64,000 bases of DNA from positions 526,281 through 590,280 of the forward strand of contig NZ_PHKV01000003.1 in NCBI RefSeq assembly GCF_002846205.1. The letters run 5' to 3'. Made by a program: the position numbers and the translations under genes. The notes below the pieces were generated by a model, which was given only the letters and a program-made list of their open reading frames with translations, was not told where the DNA came from and ran no database searches. The stretch is from Xanthomonas prunicola. GTDB taxonomy: Bacteria > Pseudomonadota > Gammaproteobacteria > Xanthomonadales > Xanthomonadaceae. Shown in pieces: positions 25,752 through 35,101 of the stretch (position 1 is its first letter; each line of letters opens with the position of its first letter).

Positions 25752-28045
25752 ATGCACGCAGCACCGACCTGTCCGGCAGCGAGCTGAGCCCACCGGTTGC
25801 AGACAGCGGCACCGGTTATCGCCCCACCGGCACCGGCGTCACCCGCATCGATGGACGCGCAAAGGTCACCGGCCAAGCGCGCTACGCAGCCGAATGGCCG
25901 GTCTCGGATCTGGCTTATGGCGTGGTGGTCAACAGCAGCATTGCCAAGGGTGAGATCGTCGCATTTCATCTGGAGGCCGCACGCGCAGTGCCCGGCGTGC
26001 TTGAGATCGTCACCCACGAAAACCGCCCGCACATGCGCGGCATGGATCTGTTCTACAAGGACATGACCGCTCCGGCCGGTTCGCCATTCCGTCCGTTGTA
26101 CGACAACAAGATCCTGTACAGCGGCCAGCCCATCGCGCTGGTGGTTGCCGAGACCTTTGAAGCCGCCCGCCATGCCGCGCATCTGGTGGAGGTGGAGTTG
26201 TTGCAGGATCCACACGCCACCAACTTGATGACCAATCTGGACCGTGCGCACAAACCCAAGCCCTTGAAGGCCGGCTTTTCGCCGCCGCCCAAGGACAAGG
26301 GCGAGCCGGACGCAGCCTTCGACACTGCCGCATGCCAGGTCCAGGCCGACTATTACAGCGGCGTGGAGCACCACAACCCGATGGAGTTGTTCGCTTCCAC
26401 CGTCATTCGCGGTGCCGATGGTCACTTCACCATTTACGACAAGACCCAGGGCTCGCAGAACAGCCGTTGGTATGTGTCGCATGTGTTCGGGCTGAGCAAG
26501 CGCAAGGTCACCGTACGTAACCCGTACGTGGGCGGCGCGTTCGGCTCCGGGCTGCGCCCGCAGTATCAGTTGCCGCTGGCGGTCATGGCATCGATCCTGC
26601 TGGATCGGTCGGTGCGGGTGGTGCTGACGCGGCAACAGATGTTCACCTTCGGTCATCGCCCAGAAACGCTGCAGCGGCTCAAGCTCGGTGCGGACCGCGA
26701 CGGCACGTTGCGCTCCATCTGGCATGAAGCCATCGCCGAAACCTCGCGTGGCGAAGACTACGTGGAAGTGGTGGTCAACTGGAGCGGCCAGTTGTACGCC
26801 TGCGACAACGTGCACCTGGGCTACAAGTTGGTCAGTCTGGACCAATACAGCCCGATGGATATGCGTGCGCCTGGGGCCGCACATGGTGTCCATGCGCTGG
26901 AAGTGGCGATGGACGAGCTGTCTTATGAGGTCGGCATCGATCCGCTGGCGCTGCGTCTGAAGAACTATGCCGAGGTCAACCCGGCTGACGACAAGCCGTA
27001 CTCCACCAAGGCGCTGCGCCAGTGTTACGAGCAAGGGGCCGAGCGCTTCGGTTGGGCGCAACGCCCTCTGCAACCGCGCGCACGCAAGGAAGGCAGCGAG
27101 TGGGTGGGATGGGGCATGGCCACTGGGCAATGGGATGCGATGCAGATGTTCGCGCGCGCACATGCGGTACTGCACGCCGACGGCCGTTTGGTGGTCAGCA
27201 GCGCGGCGAGTGACATCGGCACCGGCACCTATACGGTGATGGCAATGATCGCTGCCGAAGCCTTGGGCCTGCCGCTGGAGCAGGTGACGTTTCAACTCGG
27301 CGATTCGACCTTGCCGGTTGCACCGATCGAAGGTGGCTCTTCGCATGTCACCACGGTGGGCTCGGCGGTGGATGGGGTCTGCGGCAAGTTGCGTGGACGC
27401 TTGCTGCGGCTGGCCAAGGCCCTGCCCGATTCGCGCTTCGCCAAGGCCAACATCGACGATGTGGTGTTTGCCGAGGGCAGGCTTGCATTGCGTGCCGATG
27501 CCAGCAGCGCCGTCGCCTTGACCGACCTGCTGCGCACTGCAGGACTGGAGCAAATCGAAGACAAGTTCCTCCTGCTGCCAAACGTGCTCAAGCAACGCAG
27601 GTACACCCGTGCCACGCATGGCGCCGTGTTTGTGGAGGTCCGCGTGGACGAGGAACTGGGCACGGTGCGGGTCACCCGCGTCGTCAGTGCGATTGCGGCG
27701 GGGCGCATCCTCAACACGATCACCGCGCGCAGCCAGATCGTTGGTGGCGTGGTCTGGGGTATCGGCCAGGCGTTGCACGAACACACCCAATCCGACCATC
27801 GCTTTGGCCGCTTCATGAATCACGATCTGGCGATGTATCACGTCTCGGCCAACGCCGACATCCACGACATCGACGTGATCTTTGCCGACGAAGACGACCG
27901 CATCGTCAGCAGCCTCGGCGCAAAGGGTGTGGGCGAAATCGGCCTGGTCGGCGTTTCAGCGGCCATCTGCAATGCCATCTTCCATGCCACCGGCAAGCGC
28001 ATCCGCAGCACGCCGATGACGCCGGACAAGGTGATGGCGGACTGA
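25748..28045 (+). CDS. paoC: Aldehyde oxidase molybdenum-binding subunit, PaoC-like
   Basis: This 765-residue catalytic subunit binds the Mo-cytosine dinucleotide cofactor and oxidises aldehydes to acids, with preference for aromatic aldehydes in the E. coli enzyme. Family signatures are the aldehyde-oxidase hammerhead start (TGVTRIDGRAKVTGQARYAA), NPYVGGAFGSGLRP, PGAAHGVHALE, EGGSSHVTTVGSAVDG and the active-site Glu in KGVGEIGLVG. The cofactor-maturation chaperone PaoD/XdhC is not adjacent. The nearby dehydrogenase at 28964 suggests shared aldehyde metabolism, possibly plant-derived. Confidence 0.92.
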   Translation: MNARSTDLSGSELSPPVADSGTGYRPTGTGVTRIDGRAKVTGQARYAAEWPVSDLAYGVVVNSSIAKGEIVAFHLEAARAVPGVLEIVTHENRPHMRGMDLFYKDMTAPAGSPFRPLYDNKILYSGQPIALVVAETFEAARHAAHLVEVELLQDPHATNLMTNLDRAHKPKPLKAGFSPPPKDKGEPDAAFDTAACQVQADYYSGVEHHNPMELFASTVIRGADGHFTIYDKTQGSQNSRWYVSHVFGLSKRKVTVRNPYVGGAFGSGLRPQYQLPLAVMASILLDRSVRVVLTRQQMFTFGHRPETLQRLKLGADRDGTLRSIWHEAIAETSRGEDYVEVVVNWSGQLYACDNVHLGYKLVSLDQYSPMDMRAPGAAHGVHALEVAMDELSYEVGIDPLALRLKNYAEVNPADDKPYSTKALRQCYEQGAERFGWAQRPLQPRARKEGSEWVGWGMATGQWDAMQMFARAHAVLHADGRLVVSSAASDIGTGTYTVMAMIAAEALGLPLEQVTFQLGDSTLPVAPIEGGSSHVTTVGSAVDGVCGKLRGRLLRLAKALPDSRFAKANIDDVVFAEGRLALRADASSAVALTDLLRTAGLEQIEDKFLLLPNVLKQRRYTRATHGAVFVEVRVDEELGTVRVTRVVSAIAAGRILNTITARSQIVGGVVWGIGQALHEHTQSDHRFGRFMNHDLAMYHVSANADIHDIDVIFADEDDRIVSSLGAKGVGEIGLVGVSAAICNAIFHATGKRIRSTPMTPDKVMAD

Positions 28046-28069
28046 CGCGTTGCCCCCTGCGCCTGCAGG

Positions 28070-28088
28070 GATGCATGGTGCATGCATC
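28070..28088 (+). terminator. Short hairpin after paoC
   Basis: GATGCATG and its exact complement are separated by GTG, starting 24 bp past the stop. The stem is 8 bp and has no T-run, so this is a weak terminator candidate. Confidence 0.4.
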
Positions 28089-28258
28089 AGGAAAGACAGC
28101 TAGCCGACCCAGTCGTTTTTTGCTGGTCCAAGTGTTTACGACATGCGGGTTCAATGCATTCTGTGCATTGGGCCCGTTGTTTCATGACACCGCTACTGCC
28201 TGCGCACTCTGTGCGGCACTGCATTGACTGACCAATGCAGCGGATGCCACCCACCCAA

Positions 28259-28906
28259 TCAGCGCCGCGCAGTGTTCGTCTTGCCTGGTGTCTCGGTACG
28301 ACCCGCACGCACCGTGGCCATGGCCATGGTGATCAGCCCGGCAATCAAACGACGCAAGACCGCCTCGTTCTCGGCCGACGCTTTCAGGCTGGTGGTCGCA
28401 AGCCGCAGGATGTAGGCCAGATCGGCGGCCGACATTGCGCTGTCATTGCGCACATGCGGGCGCAACAGCTGCACCAGCGTGTCTTCCAGCTGCTGGTAAA
28501 GCGCATCCAGTGCATCGGGTGCATACACGCCGCAATTGGCCACCAGATCCATGCCGTTTTCCGAATCGATCACCGCCGCCACCGGTTCCAGCACCCAGAT
28601 ATCGAACAGATGCTGCAATTGGGTCTGCAGATCCTGTGTGTCGCGCACGCGTTGCGCGGTTTCGGCCGTGCAAAACGCCTGCTGGCGTGCGACCTGCGCG
28701 GCGAAGATCGCCTCCTTGTTGGCAAACGCGGCATACAGCGAGGGCCGCGACATCTGCGTGGACTGCGCAATATCGCTCATGCTCACCTTGCGGTAGCCAT
28801 GACGCAGGAAGAGCTGCAACGCCGTGTCCATGACACGCTCTTCCTTGCTGAGGGCAGTCGCAGGATGAGGGACGGACGAGGAATTCGATGACTTTACACT
28901 TGACAT
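28259..28906 (-). CDS. TetR-family repressor of the adjacent dehydrogenase gene
   Basis: This 215-residue regulator has the TetR helix-turn-helix at about residues 26-70 (ALQLFLRHGYRKVSMSDIAQ, then MSRPSLYAAFANKEAIF). A C-terminal ligand domain follows. It is divergent from the zinc alcohol dehydrogenase gene across a 57-bp AT-rich spacer, the usual arrangement for local repression. The ATG at 28906 overlaps the possible -35 of the opposite promoter, so DNA binding there would block it. The inducer is unknown but may be an aldehyde or alcohol. Confidence 0.85.
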   Translation of the reverse strand: MSSVKSSNSSSVPHPATALSKEERVMDTALQLFLRHGYRKVSMSDIAQSTQMSRPSLYAAFANKEAIFAAQVARQQAFCTAETAQRVRDTQDLQTQLQHLFDIWVLEPVAAVIDSENGMDLVANCGVYAPDALDALYQQLEDTLVQLLRPHVRNDSAMSAADLAYILRLATTSLKASAENEAVLRRLIAGLITMAMATVRAGRTETPGKTNTARR

Positions 28907-28963
28907 TATTTGTAAATAAGTAAATCTTACAGGTTCCGCAAATTGTAAAGCACAACCATCGCC
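28897..28963 (+). promoter_or_regulatory. AT-rich divergent promoter/operator of tetR and adh
   Basis: A TTGACA -35-like hexamer lies within CACTTGACATTATTTG. It is followed by dense AT sequence with partial symmetry (ATTTGTAAATAAGTAAAT), which stands out in the GC-rich surroundings. It is the probable binding site of the TetR protein. The exact operator and -10 cannot be fixed by eye. Confidence 0.45.
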
Positions 28964-30037
28964 ATGACCTCAGCGCACACGCCCTCTGCTGGCCTCGCTC
29001 GCCCCACCCGTGCCTACGCCGCGCTCGAAAAAGAGGGCCCCATGGTGCCCTGGCAATTCGAGCGGCGTGCCGTACGCCCCAACGATGTGGCGATCAAGGT
29101 GCTGTTCTGCGGCGTCTGCCACTCGGACCTGCACTCGGTGAACCACTGGGCCAGCGAATACCCGTTGGTGCCCGGCCACGAGATCGTCGGCGAAGTCATC
29201 GAGCTCGGTGCACGGGTCAGCGGCTTCGCGCTGGGGCAAACCGTCGTGATCGGCACCATCGTCGATTCCTGTCGTCACTGTCCGCCCTGCCAGGCGCACG
29301 ACGAAACGTACTGCCGCGAGTTCCCCACGCTCACCTTCGATGGCGTGGACCGAGTCGATGGCAGCCGCACACGCGGCGGCTACTCGGAGTTTTATGTGTC
29401 CGACGCGCGCTTTGTCTACGCCTTGCCCGAGGGCCTGGACCCCGCTGCCGCCGCGCCATTGTTGTGCGCGGGCATCACCACCTTCGCGCCACTGCATCGG
29501 TACGGCATCGGCCCCGGACACACGGTGGGCGTGGTCGGCATCGGCGGGCTTGGCCATCTGGGCGTCAAGTTCGCGCGTGCGATGGGCGCACACGTGGTCG
29601 CCTTCACCACCTCGCCCAAAAAAGCCGCCGAAGCGCAGCGCCTAGGCGCGCACGAAGTGGTGCTCTCCACCGACCCGCAGCAGATGCAGGCGCAGGCCTT
29701 CCGCTTCGATTTCATCCTCGACACCGTCTCGCGTCGCTATCCGTTGAACGCGATGCTGCTGGCATTGAACCTGGACGGCACGCTGTGCTCGCTGGGCCTG
29801 CCCGACCACTTGGACTTCCGCCCGGTACTGCTCGCGATGGGACGCCGCAAGTTAACCAGCTCCGGCACCGGTGGCACCGCCGATACCCAGGCCATGCTGG
29901 CGTTCTGCCAACAGCACAACATCGTGGCCGATATCGAACTGATCCGCATGCAGGACATCAACCAGGCCTTCGCACGCGTGCAAGACAACGATGTGCACTA
30001 CCGGTTCGTGGTCGATATGCAGGCGTCTGTGCTGTAG
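28964..30037 (+). CDS. Zinc-dependent NAD(P) alcohol dehydrogenase (YahK/cinnamyl type)
   Basis: This 357-residue medium-chain dehydrogenase/reductase has catalytic zinc ligands in FCGVCHSDLH and VPGHEIVG. The structural zinc cysteines are in SCRHCPPCQAHDETYC, and the Rossmann motif is VVGIGGLGHLGVKFA. The closest type is the YahK/cinnamyl alcohol dehydrogenase group, which reduces broad-range aldehydes with NADPH. With the oxidase operon at 24112-28045 it suggests handling of plant phenolic aldehydes. It is probably repressed by the divergent TetR protein. Confidence 0.92.
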   Translation: MTSAHTPSAGLARPTRAYAALEKEGPMVPWQFERRAVRPNDVAIKVLFCGVCHSDLHSVNHWASEYPLVPGHEIVGEVIELGARVSGFALGQTVVIGTIVDSCRHCPPCQAHDETYCREFPTLTFDGVDRVDGSRTRGGYSEFYVSDARFVYALPEGLDPAAAAPLLCAGITTFAPLHRYGIGPGHTVGVVGIGGLGHLGVKFARAMGAHVVAFTTSPKKAAEAQRLGAHEVVLSTDPQQMQAQAFRFDFILDTVSRRYPLNAMLLALNLDGTLCSLGLPDHLDFRPVLLAMGRRKLTSSGTGGTADTQAMLAFCQQHNIVADIELIRMQDINQAFARVQDNDVHYRFVVDMQASVL

Positions 30038-30316
30038 ATATTCAGATAGCGGCACCTTGGCATCGTCCTGCGTGGCACAGACTTGCTGTGTATCGGCCAG
30101 GCATTGGAGCCGACCGTGGCGCCGGGAGTGTTCGATCTGTGGGTGGCACCTTCGACCGAAGCAGCGGGCGTCTTGGCGAGCGTTGAATCGATGGCCTAAG
30201 CGCGGCGTTCAGTGCGAACAGCGATCGCCACACTCGGCACACGCACTCGATTGGCCAGGAAACGACTGCGCGAAAAGTGGCGACGCAGCGCATCCTCGAC
30301 CAACTGTTTCGGCCGC

Positions 30317-32848
30317 TTATTCCCCGCGCGACACCTGTAGCAGGAACGGTGCAGTGCGGCTACCGCGATGACGCGCCACGACATCCGGGGTTCCAGCCAC
30401 CACGACATTGCCGCCCTCGCCGCCAGCGCCCGGCCCCATGTCTAGCACCCAATCGCTGCTGGCTGCCACGCGCATATCGTGTTCGACCACGATCACCGTG
30501 TTACCTGCGTCGACCAGCCCTTGCAGCTGGGCCATCAAGGTATCCACATCGGCCGGATGCAGACCGGTGGTTGGTTCGTCCAGCACGTAGACAGTGTCGC
30601 GTCGCTGTGCGCGTTGCAGCTCGGTAGCGAGCTTGATGCGTTGCGCTTCGCCACCGGACAGTTCGGTGGCCGGCTGGCCAAGGCGCAGATACCCCAACCC
30701 CACTTCGCGTAACACCTGCAGCGGACGCAGCACGCTGGCGTCTTCGACGAAGAACACGGCCGCCTGCTCCACCGTCATCTCCAGCACCTGCGCGATGTTT
30801 TTACCGCGCAATTCAATCTCCAGCGTCTTGGCGTTATAGCGCGCGCCGTGGCAGGTGGGACACGGTGCATAGACGCTGGGCATGAACAGCAGTTCCACAT
30901 ACACCGAGCCTTCGCCCTCGCAGGTAGCGCAGCGGCCCTTGGCCACGTTGAAGGAGAATTGACCCGGGTCGTAGCGACGCCGACGTGCGGCAGGCGTGGC
31001 CGCAAACAGCTTGCGCACGGGATCGAACAGCCCGGTGTAAGTGGCCAGATTGGAGCGCGGCGTGCGGCCAATGGGTTTTTGATCCACACGCACCAGCCGG
31101 CGTACCTGCTCCAGCCCGGCGACAATTGCGCCCGCTAACGGCAGCTGCGTGCCGCGCTCCAGCGGATTGAGTGCTTCGTCTTCTTCTGCCTGTGCCTGCC
31201 CCAGATGGGCAGCTAGCAATTCAACAAGCGCCTGGCTCACCAAGGACGATTTGCCTGAGCCAGACACACCGGTGACCGTGGTAAACACGCCCAGCGGCAG
31301 ATCCACATCCAGCGCACGCACGTTGTTGCGCGTGATGCCGCGCAGTTGCAGCCAACCGCTCGCTGCGCGCGCATGGCTGCGCACCTGCGGCGGCGTGCCG
31401 AACAGATAGCGCCGTGTCGAAGAGGCCTGCACCTGCTCCAGTCCTGCGGGCGGGCCGCTATAAAGCACCTGCCCGCCATGCACGCCGGCAGCAGGACCAA
31501 CATCCACAATCCAGTCTGCGTGGCGGATGACGTCCACTTCGTGTTCGACCACGAAGACCGAATTACCAGCCGCCTTGAGTTGATCCAACGCGCCCAGCAA
31601 CGCCTGTGCATCGGCTGGATGCAAACCGGCCGACGGTTCGTCCATCACATACACCACGCCGAACAATTGCGAGCGAATCTGGGTAGCAAGCCGCAGCCGC
31701 TGCAACTCGCCCGGCGACAAGGTGGGCGTGCTGCGTTCCAGGCTGAGGTAGCCCAGACCCAGCGCCTGCACCACCTCGATACGCGCGCGCAGATCCGCAG
31801 CGATGCGTTGGGCGGCGATCACTTGTTCCGGATGCCGGCTCTTACTCTTGCGCGTACCTTTGGATGGCTCGGCTTCGGCCGCGGGGCGCAGCAACTCGGC
31901 CACCTCGTCCAGTGGCCGTCGCGACAGCTCACCGATATCCAGCCCGGCAAACGTGACCGACAACGCCTCGCGGCGCAAGCGCTTGCCATCACATTGCGGG
32001 CATTGCGTGCTGAGCAGGTAGTGCGCCACGCGCTTTTTCATCTGCGCGCTCTGCGTGGTGGCGAAGGTGTGCAGCACATAACGCCGCGCACTGGTGAAGG
32101 TGCCCATGTAACTGGGCTCTTCCTTGCGCCTGAGGGCGCGCTTGACCTCGGCCAGGCTGTAACCGGCGTACACCGGCACCACCGGTTGTTCGTCGGTGAA
32201 CAAGATCCAGTCGCGGGTTTTCTTCGGCAACGTGTGCCACGGCACATCCACATCGTGGCCAAGCGTGGTGAGGATGTCGCGCTGGTTCTGCCCGTGCCAG
32301 GCGCCCGGCCAGGCGGCGACTGCGCGGTCGCGGATGCTCAGGCGGCTGTCGAGCACCATGGTCGCTTCGGTGGCGTCGTAAATCCGCCCCAAACCGTGGC
32401 AGGTGGGGCATGCACCTGCGGGCGTGTTCGGCGAAAAGCCATCGGCATAGATGATGTCCTGCCCCGGCGGATAATGGCCCGCACGCGAATACAGCATGCG
32501 CAGTGAGTTGGAGATGGTGGTGACGCTGCCCACCGACGAGCGCGCACTTGGCGCGCCGCGCGCCTGCTGCAAGGCCACCGCCGGCGGCAACCCATCGATG
32601 GCATCCACTTCCGGCACGCCGACCTGGTCGATCAGGCGCCGCGCGTACGGCGAGATCGAATCCAGATACCGCCGCTGCGCCTCGGCAAAGATGGTGCCAA
32701 ATGCCAACGACGATTTGCCCGAGCCGGAAACGCCGGTGAACACCACCAGCGCGTCGCGTGGGATATCCACGTCCACATTCTTGAGGTTGTGTTCGCGTGC
32801 GCCACGCACGCGCACCAGACCAGTGGGAGAGGACGTTGCCTTTGACAT
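30317..32848 (-). CDS. UvrA-like excinuclease ATPase, UvrA2 class
   Basis: This 843-residue tandem ABC ATPase is about 100 residues shorter than UvrA, consistent with loss of the UvrB-interacting region as in UvrA2 proteins. It has two Walker A motifs ([13 protein letters not shown] and [13 protein letters not shown]) and two signature/Walker B pairs ([12 protein letters not shown] ... [21 protein letters not shown] ... LDEPTTGLH). Zinc-binding CPTCHG and CATCEG ... CPTCHGARY knuckles are present. UvrA2-type proteins are linked to resistance to DNA-binding drugs and mutagens rather than to core excision repair. It is a single-gene unit. Confidence 0.9.
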   Translation of the reverse strand: MSKATSSPTGLVRVRGAREHNLKNVDVDIPRDALVVFTGVSGSGKSSLAFGTIFAEAQRRYLDSISPYARRLIDQVGVPEVDAIDGLPPAVALQQARGAPSARSSVGSVTTISNSLRMLYSRAGHYPPGQDIIYADGFSPNTPAGACPTCHGLGRIYDATEATMVLDSRLSIRDRAVAAWPGAWHGQNQRDILTTLGHDVDVPWHTLPKKTRDWILFTDEQPVVPVYAGYSLAEVKRALRRKEEPSYMGTFTSARRYVLHTFATTQSAQMKKRVAHYLLSTQCPQCDGKRLRREALSVTFAGLDIGELSRRPLDEVAELLRPAAEAEPSKGTRKSKSRHPEQVIAAQRIAADLRARIEVVQALGLGYLSLERSTPTLSPGELQRLRLATQIRSQLFGVVYVMDEPSAGLHPADAQALLGALDQLKAAGNSVFVVEHEVDVIRHADWIVDVGPAAGVHGGQVLYSGPPAGLEQVQASSTRRYLFGTPPQVRSHARAASGWLQLRGITRNNVRALDVDLPLGVFTTVTGVSGSGKSSLVSQALVELLAAHLGQAQAEEDEALNPLERGTQLPLAGAIVAGLEQVRRLVRVDQKPIGRTPRSNLATYTGLFDPVRKLFAATPAARRRRYDPGQFSFNVAKGRCATCEGEGSVYVELLFMPSVYAPCPTCHGARYNAKTLEIELRGKNIAQVLEMTVEQAAVFFVEDASVLRPLQVLREVGLGYLRLGQPATELSGGEAQRIKLATELQRAQRRDTVYVLDEPTTGLHPADVDTLMAQLQGLVDAGNTVIVVEHDMRVAASSDWVLDMGPGAGGEGGNVVVAGTPDVVARHRGSRTAPFLLQVSRGE

Positions 32849-33103
32849 AACTACCGAAACCAGAGATCGACAAGGCGCCAGCCTAGCGCGCGCGACATGC
32901 AGCCGGTGTCAGCGATGGTGATCGACCGCAGGCCACGCACTGGCGGGACACGTGCTTCAGATGGCTTGGCGTGGCTAACCAGACGTGTGGCGAACAATCG
33001 CGGGATGGGCATGAACGACACGGGCCGAACCACCGTGTCCGCGGATGCCATGTCGATGCCCTCGCCCGTATGGCGGCGAGCGCAATCGTGTTGCTAGCGG
33101 CCC

Positions 33104-33742
33104 CTAGCCCAGCACATGCGCAGGTACCACTTGTTCGCCGGTGTCGGCCAGTGCTTGCATGCGCCTCACCACGCCACTGAACAGCCGTGCGGTGGCGGCA
33201 TCGCGTATGCGAAAGATCTCCTCGAGCGCAGCGTAATACCACAGTGTGCCCTCGCGCCCGGCAGTGAACACGTTGAAGATGTCCTGGCCGACGGCAGGGT
33301 TTTCCAGGTCCTGCACGATGCTGCGCGCGTTATAGAGCTTGTCGCAGCCGGAGACCAGCAAGGCGCGCTCGGGCGTGTTGCGCAGGTGCTCAAGGTAGGC
33401 CTGCTTGCGCTCGCGCCAATCGCGCTTGCGTGCACGCTCACTGTTGTCCACGTCGGCCTTGTCTTCGGCGGTGGCATCGGTGCATGCCATCACGATGTCG
33501 GCCACCGCATCGCCGAACTGCGCACGGATCGAGGCCTCGTGCCCGCCGCCGCAGTCTTCCACCACATCGTGCAGCAAGCCGGCGATGGCCTGCTCCTCAT
33601 CGCCGCCGCATTCCAGCACCAGCGTGGACACGCCGAGTAGATGGCTCAGATATGGAATCTGCGTGCCCTTGCGCACCTGTCCGGCATGGGCGATGCGCGC
33701 GTAATCCACAGCCAGGGCATAGCGTTCGGTGAGAGCGGTCAT
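33104..33742 (-). CDS. HD-domain phosphohydrolase resembling (p)ppGpp hydrolases
   Basis: This 212-residue protein has an HD domain arranged as in the SpoT/RelA hydrolase half and small alarmone hydrolases (Mesh1/SAH). Motifs are HAGQVRKGTQIPYLSHLL, then AGLLHDVVED with the metal-binding HD pair, and CDKLYNARSIVQDL replacing the usual KLADRLHNMRTL. No synthetase domain follows, so if active it would be a stand-alone alarmone or nucleotide hydrolase. Substrate assignment is inference; other nucleotides are possible. Confidence 0.75.
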   Translation of the reverse strand: MTALTERYALAVDYARIAHAGQVRKGTQIPYLSHLLGVSTLVLECGGDEEQAIAGLLHDVVEDCGGGHEASIRAQFGDAVADIVMACTDATAEDKADVDNSERARKRDWRERKQAYLEHLRNTPERALLVSGCDKLYNARSIVQDLENPAVGQDIFNVFTAGREGTLWYYAALEEIFRIRDAATARLFSGVVRRMQALADTGEQVVPAHVLG

Positions 33743-33891
33743 GGGGCGTCCGATGCGAGCGATGGCGCATTATCGCCGAGCCCGCCCACACGCAGGGTGA
33801 GGATGTTGCGTTGCGCAATCCGGGCTCAATGACACGCCACTACGGCCGATAGGATTAGGCTCGATCCACGCCGCACGAGGGTGTCTACCTC

Positions 33892-34638
33892 ATGACCCAA
33901 GTTCCTGTTTGCAACGCCTGCCGCGATGGCCAAGCATTTCCCACCGCCATCACCATGGCCTTCCAGCCGATCGTCGATGTCGCAAAGCGCAGCATCTATG
34001 CCGGCGAGGCACTGGTGCGCGGCATCAACGGCGAGTCGGCCGGCAGCATCCTGGCCGCGGTGGATGAGCGTAACCGGTATGCCTTCGACCAGGCCTGCCG
34101 CATCAAGGCGATCGAATGCGCTGCGCAAATCGCGCTGCCGGCCCTGCTGTCGATCAACTTCATGCCCAACGCGGTCTACAACCCCGAGCACTGCCTGCGC
34201 GCCACGCTCTCGGCCACTGCGCAACACGGCTGGCCGCTGGACGCGATCATCTTCGAGGTCAGCGAGCAGGAACACCTCGCCGATCCCGCGCATCTGCTGG
34301 AGATCCTGCGCACCTACCAAGCGCGCGGCATGAAAACCGCCATCGACGACTTCGGCGCTGGCTACGCCGGGCTTGGCTTGCTGGCCGAGTTCCAGCCCGA
34401 CCTGCTCAAGCTGGACATCGCCCTGATCCGCGGCATCGACACCGACCGCAGCCGGCAGGCCATCGTGCGCCACGTCACCCGCATGTGCGAAGAACTCGGC
34501 ATCGCCGTCATTGCCGAAGGCATCGAACAACCCGACCAATACCGCACCCTGCGCGACATGGGCATCCACCTGCAGCAAGGCTATCTGTTCGCCAGACCGC
34601 AGATCGGCGCGCTGCCAAAGGTGCATTGGCCGGAGTGA
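33892..34638 (+). CDS. EAL-domain cyclic-di-GMP phosphodiesterase
   Basis: This 248-residue protein is a stand-alone EAL domain. Catalytic motifs appear intact: GEALVRG (EAL), LSINFMPNA (Asn), FEVSEQE (Glu), IDDFGAGYAGL (double Asp and loop 6 region), LKLDIALI (Lys) and IAEGIEQ (Glu). It probably hydrolyses c-di-GMP, lowering biofilm and raising motility or virulence traits. No sensor domain is fused apart from a short Cys-containing N-terminus (PVCNACRDG). No membrane segment is present. Confidence 0.9.
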   Translation: MTQVPVCNACRDGQAFPTAITMAFQPIVDVAKRSIYAGEALVRGINGESAGSILAAVDERNRYAFDQACRIKAIECAAQIALPALLSINFMPNAVYNPEHCLRATLSATAQHGWPLDAIIFEVSEQEHLADPAHLLEILRTYQARGMKTAIDDFGAGYAGLGLLAEFQPDLLKLDIALIRGIDTDRSRQAIVRHVTRMCEELGIAVIAEGIEQPDQYRTLRDMGIHLQQGYLFARPQIGALPKVHWPE

Positions 34639-34776
34639 GTTCGCGCGTGTGCGTCCCGATGACGTGGCATTGAGCCACTTCTGCAGAAACACTCAAACCA
34701 CGCACGGCGGCTTCAAGGGAAGACAAAGCGCACCGAACGCGCTCTTACGCATCCCCAATCCCAACTCCCCAATCCC

Positions 34777-34796
34777 AGCGGCGCATCAGCGCCGCT
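34777..34796 (-). terminator. Hairpin at the end of the Zn-UBP gene
   Basis: An 8-bp GC stem (AGCGGCGC, loop ATCA) overlaps the stop codon at 34796. It is followed on the minus strand by GGGATTGGGGAGTTGGG, a short G/T-rich repeat type seen in Xanthomonas intergenic regions. Confidence 0.5.
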
Positions 34797-35101
34797 CACA
34801 CATACCGCGGAATTGGCCCCAGCTGCGGCGTCCGATCCGGTAGTTCCACTTCCACTTCGTCCACATAGCACCAGCCCCAGCCTTCCGGCGGGTCGTAGCC
34901 TTCGATGATGGGATGGCCGGTGACATGGTGATGCGCGGTGGCGTGGCGGTTGGGCGAATCGTCGCAACAACCGACGTGGCCACAACTGCGGCACAGGCGC
35001 AGATGCACCCACTCGCTATCGATGGCCAGGCATTCTTCGCAGCCGCGCGCACTGGGCGTGACCTCGTTGATCTGATCGGTATGGCTGCAGTGTTGGCTCA
35101 T
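34796..35101 (-). CDS. UBP-type zinc finger protein
   Basis: This 101-residue protein is essentially a single Zn-UBP finger: HCSH, then GCEECLAI, LCRSCGHVGCCDD and histidines in NRHATAHHHVTGHP, with a WxW-type tail (GWGWCYVDE). In eukaryotes this fold binds the ubiquitin C-terminus. Bacterial copies are common beside FAD oxidoreductases and have no known partner. It overlaps the upstream oxidoreductase stop by ATGA, so the two are co-translated. Confidence 0.88.
   Translation of the reverse strand: MSQHCSHTDQINEVTPSARGCEECLAIDSEWVHLRLCRSCGHVGCCDDSPNRHATAHHHVTGHPIIEGYDPPEGWGWCYVDEVEVELPDRTPQLGPIPRYV

Noticed and set aside
25082..27865. 927-codon minus-strand open frame
   Set aside because: It is antisense to paoB and paoC. 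Long antisense frames are common in high-GC Xanthomonas genes, and the translation has no recognisable motif.
34751..34776. Short repeated CCCCAATCCC-type sequence
   Set aside because: This simple pattern recurs in Xanthomonas intergenic DNA; with two units it is not an array or a CRISPR.
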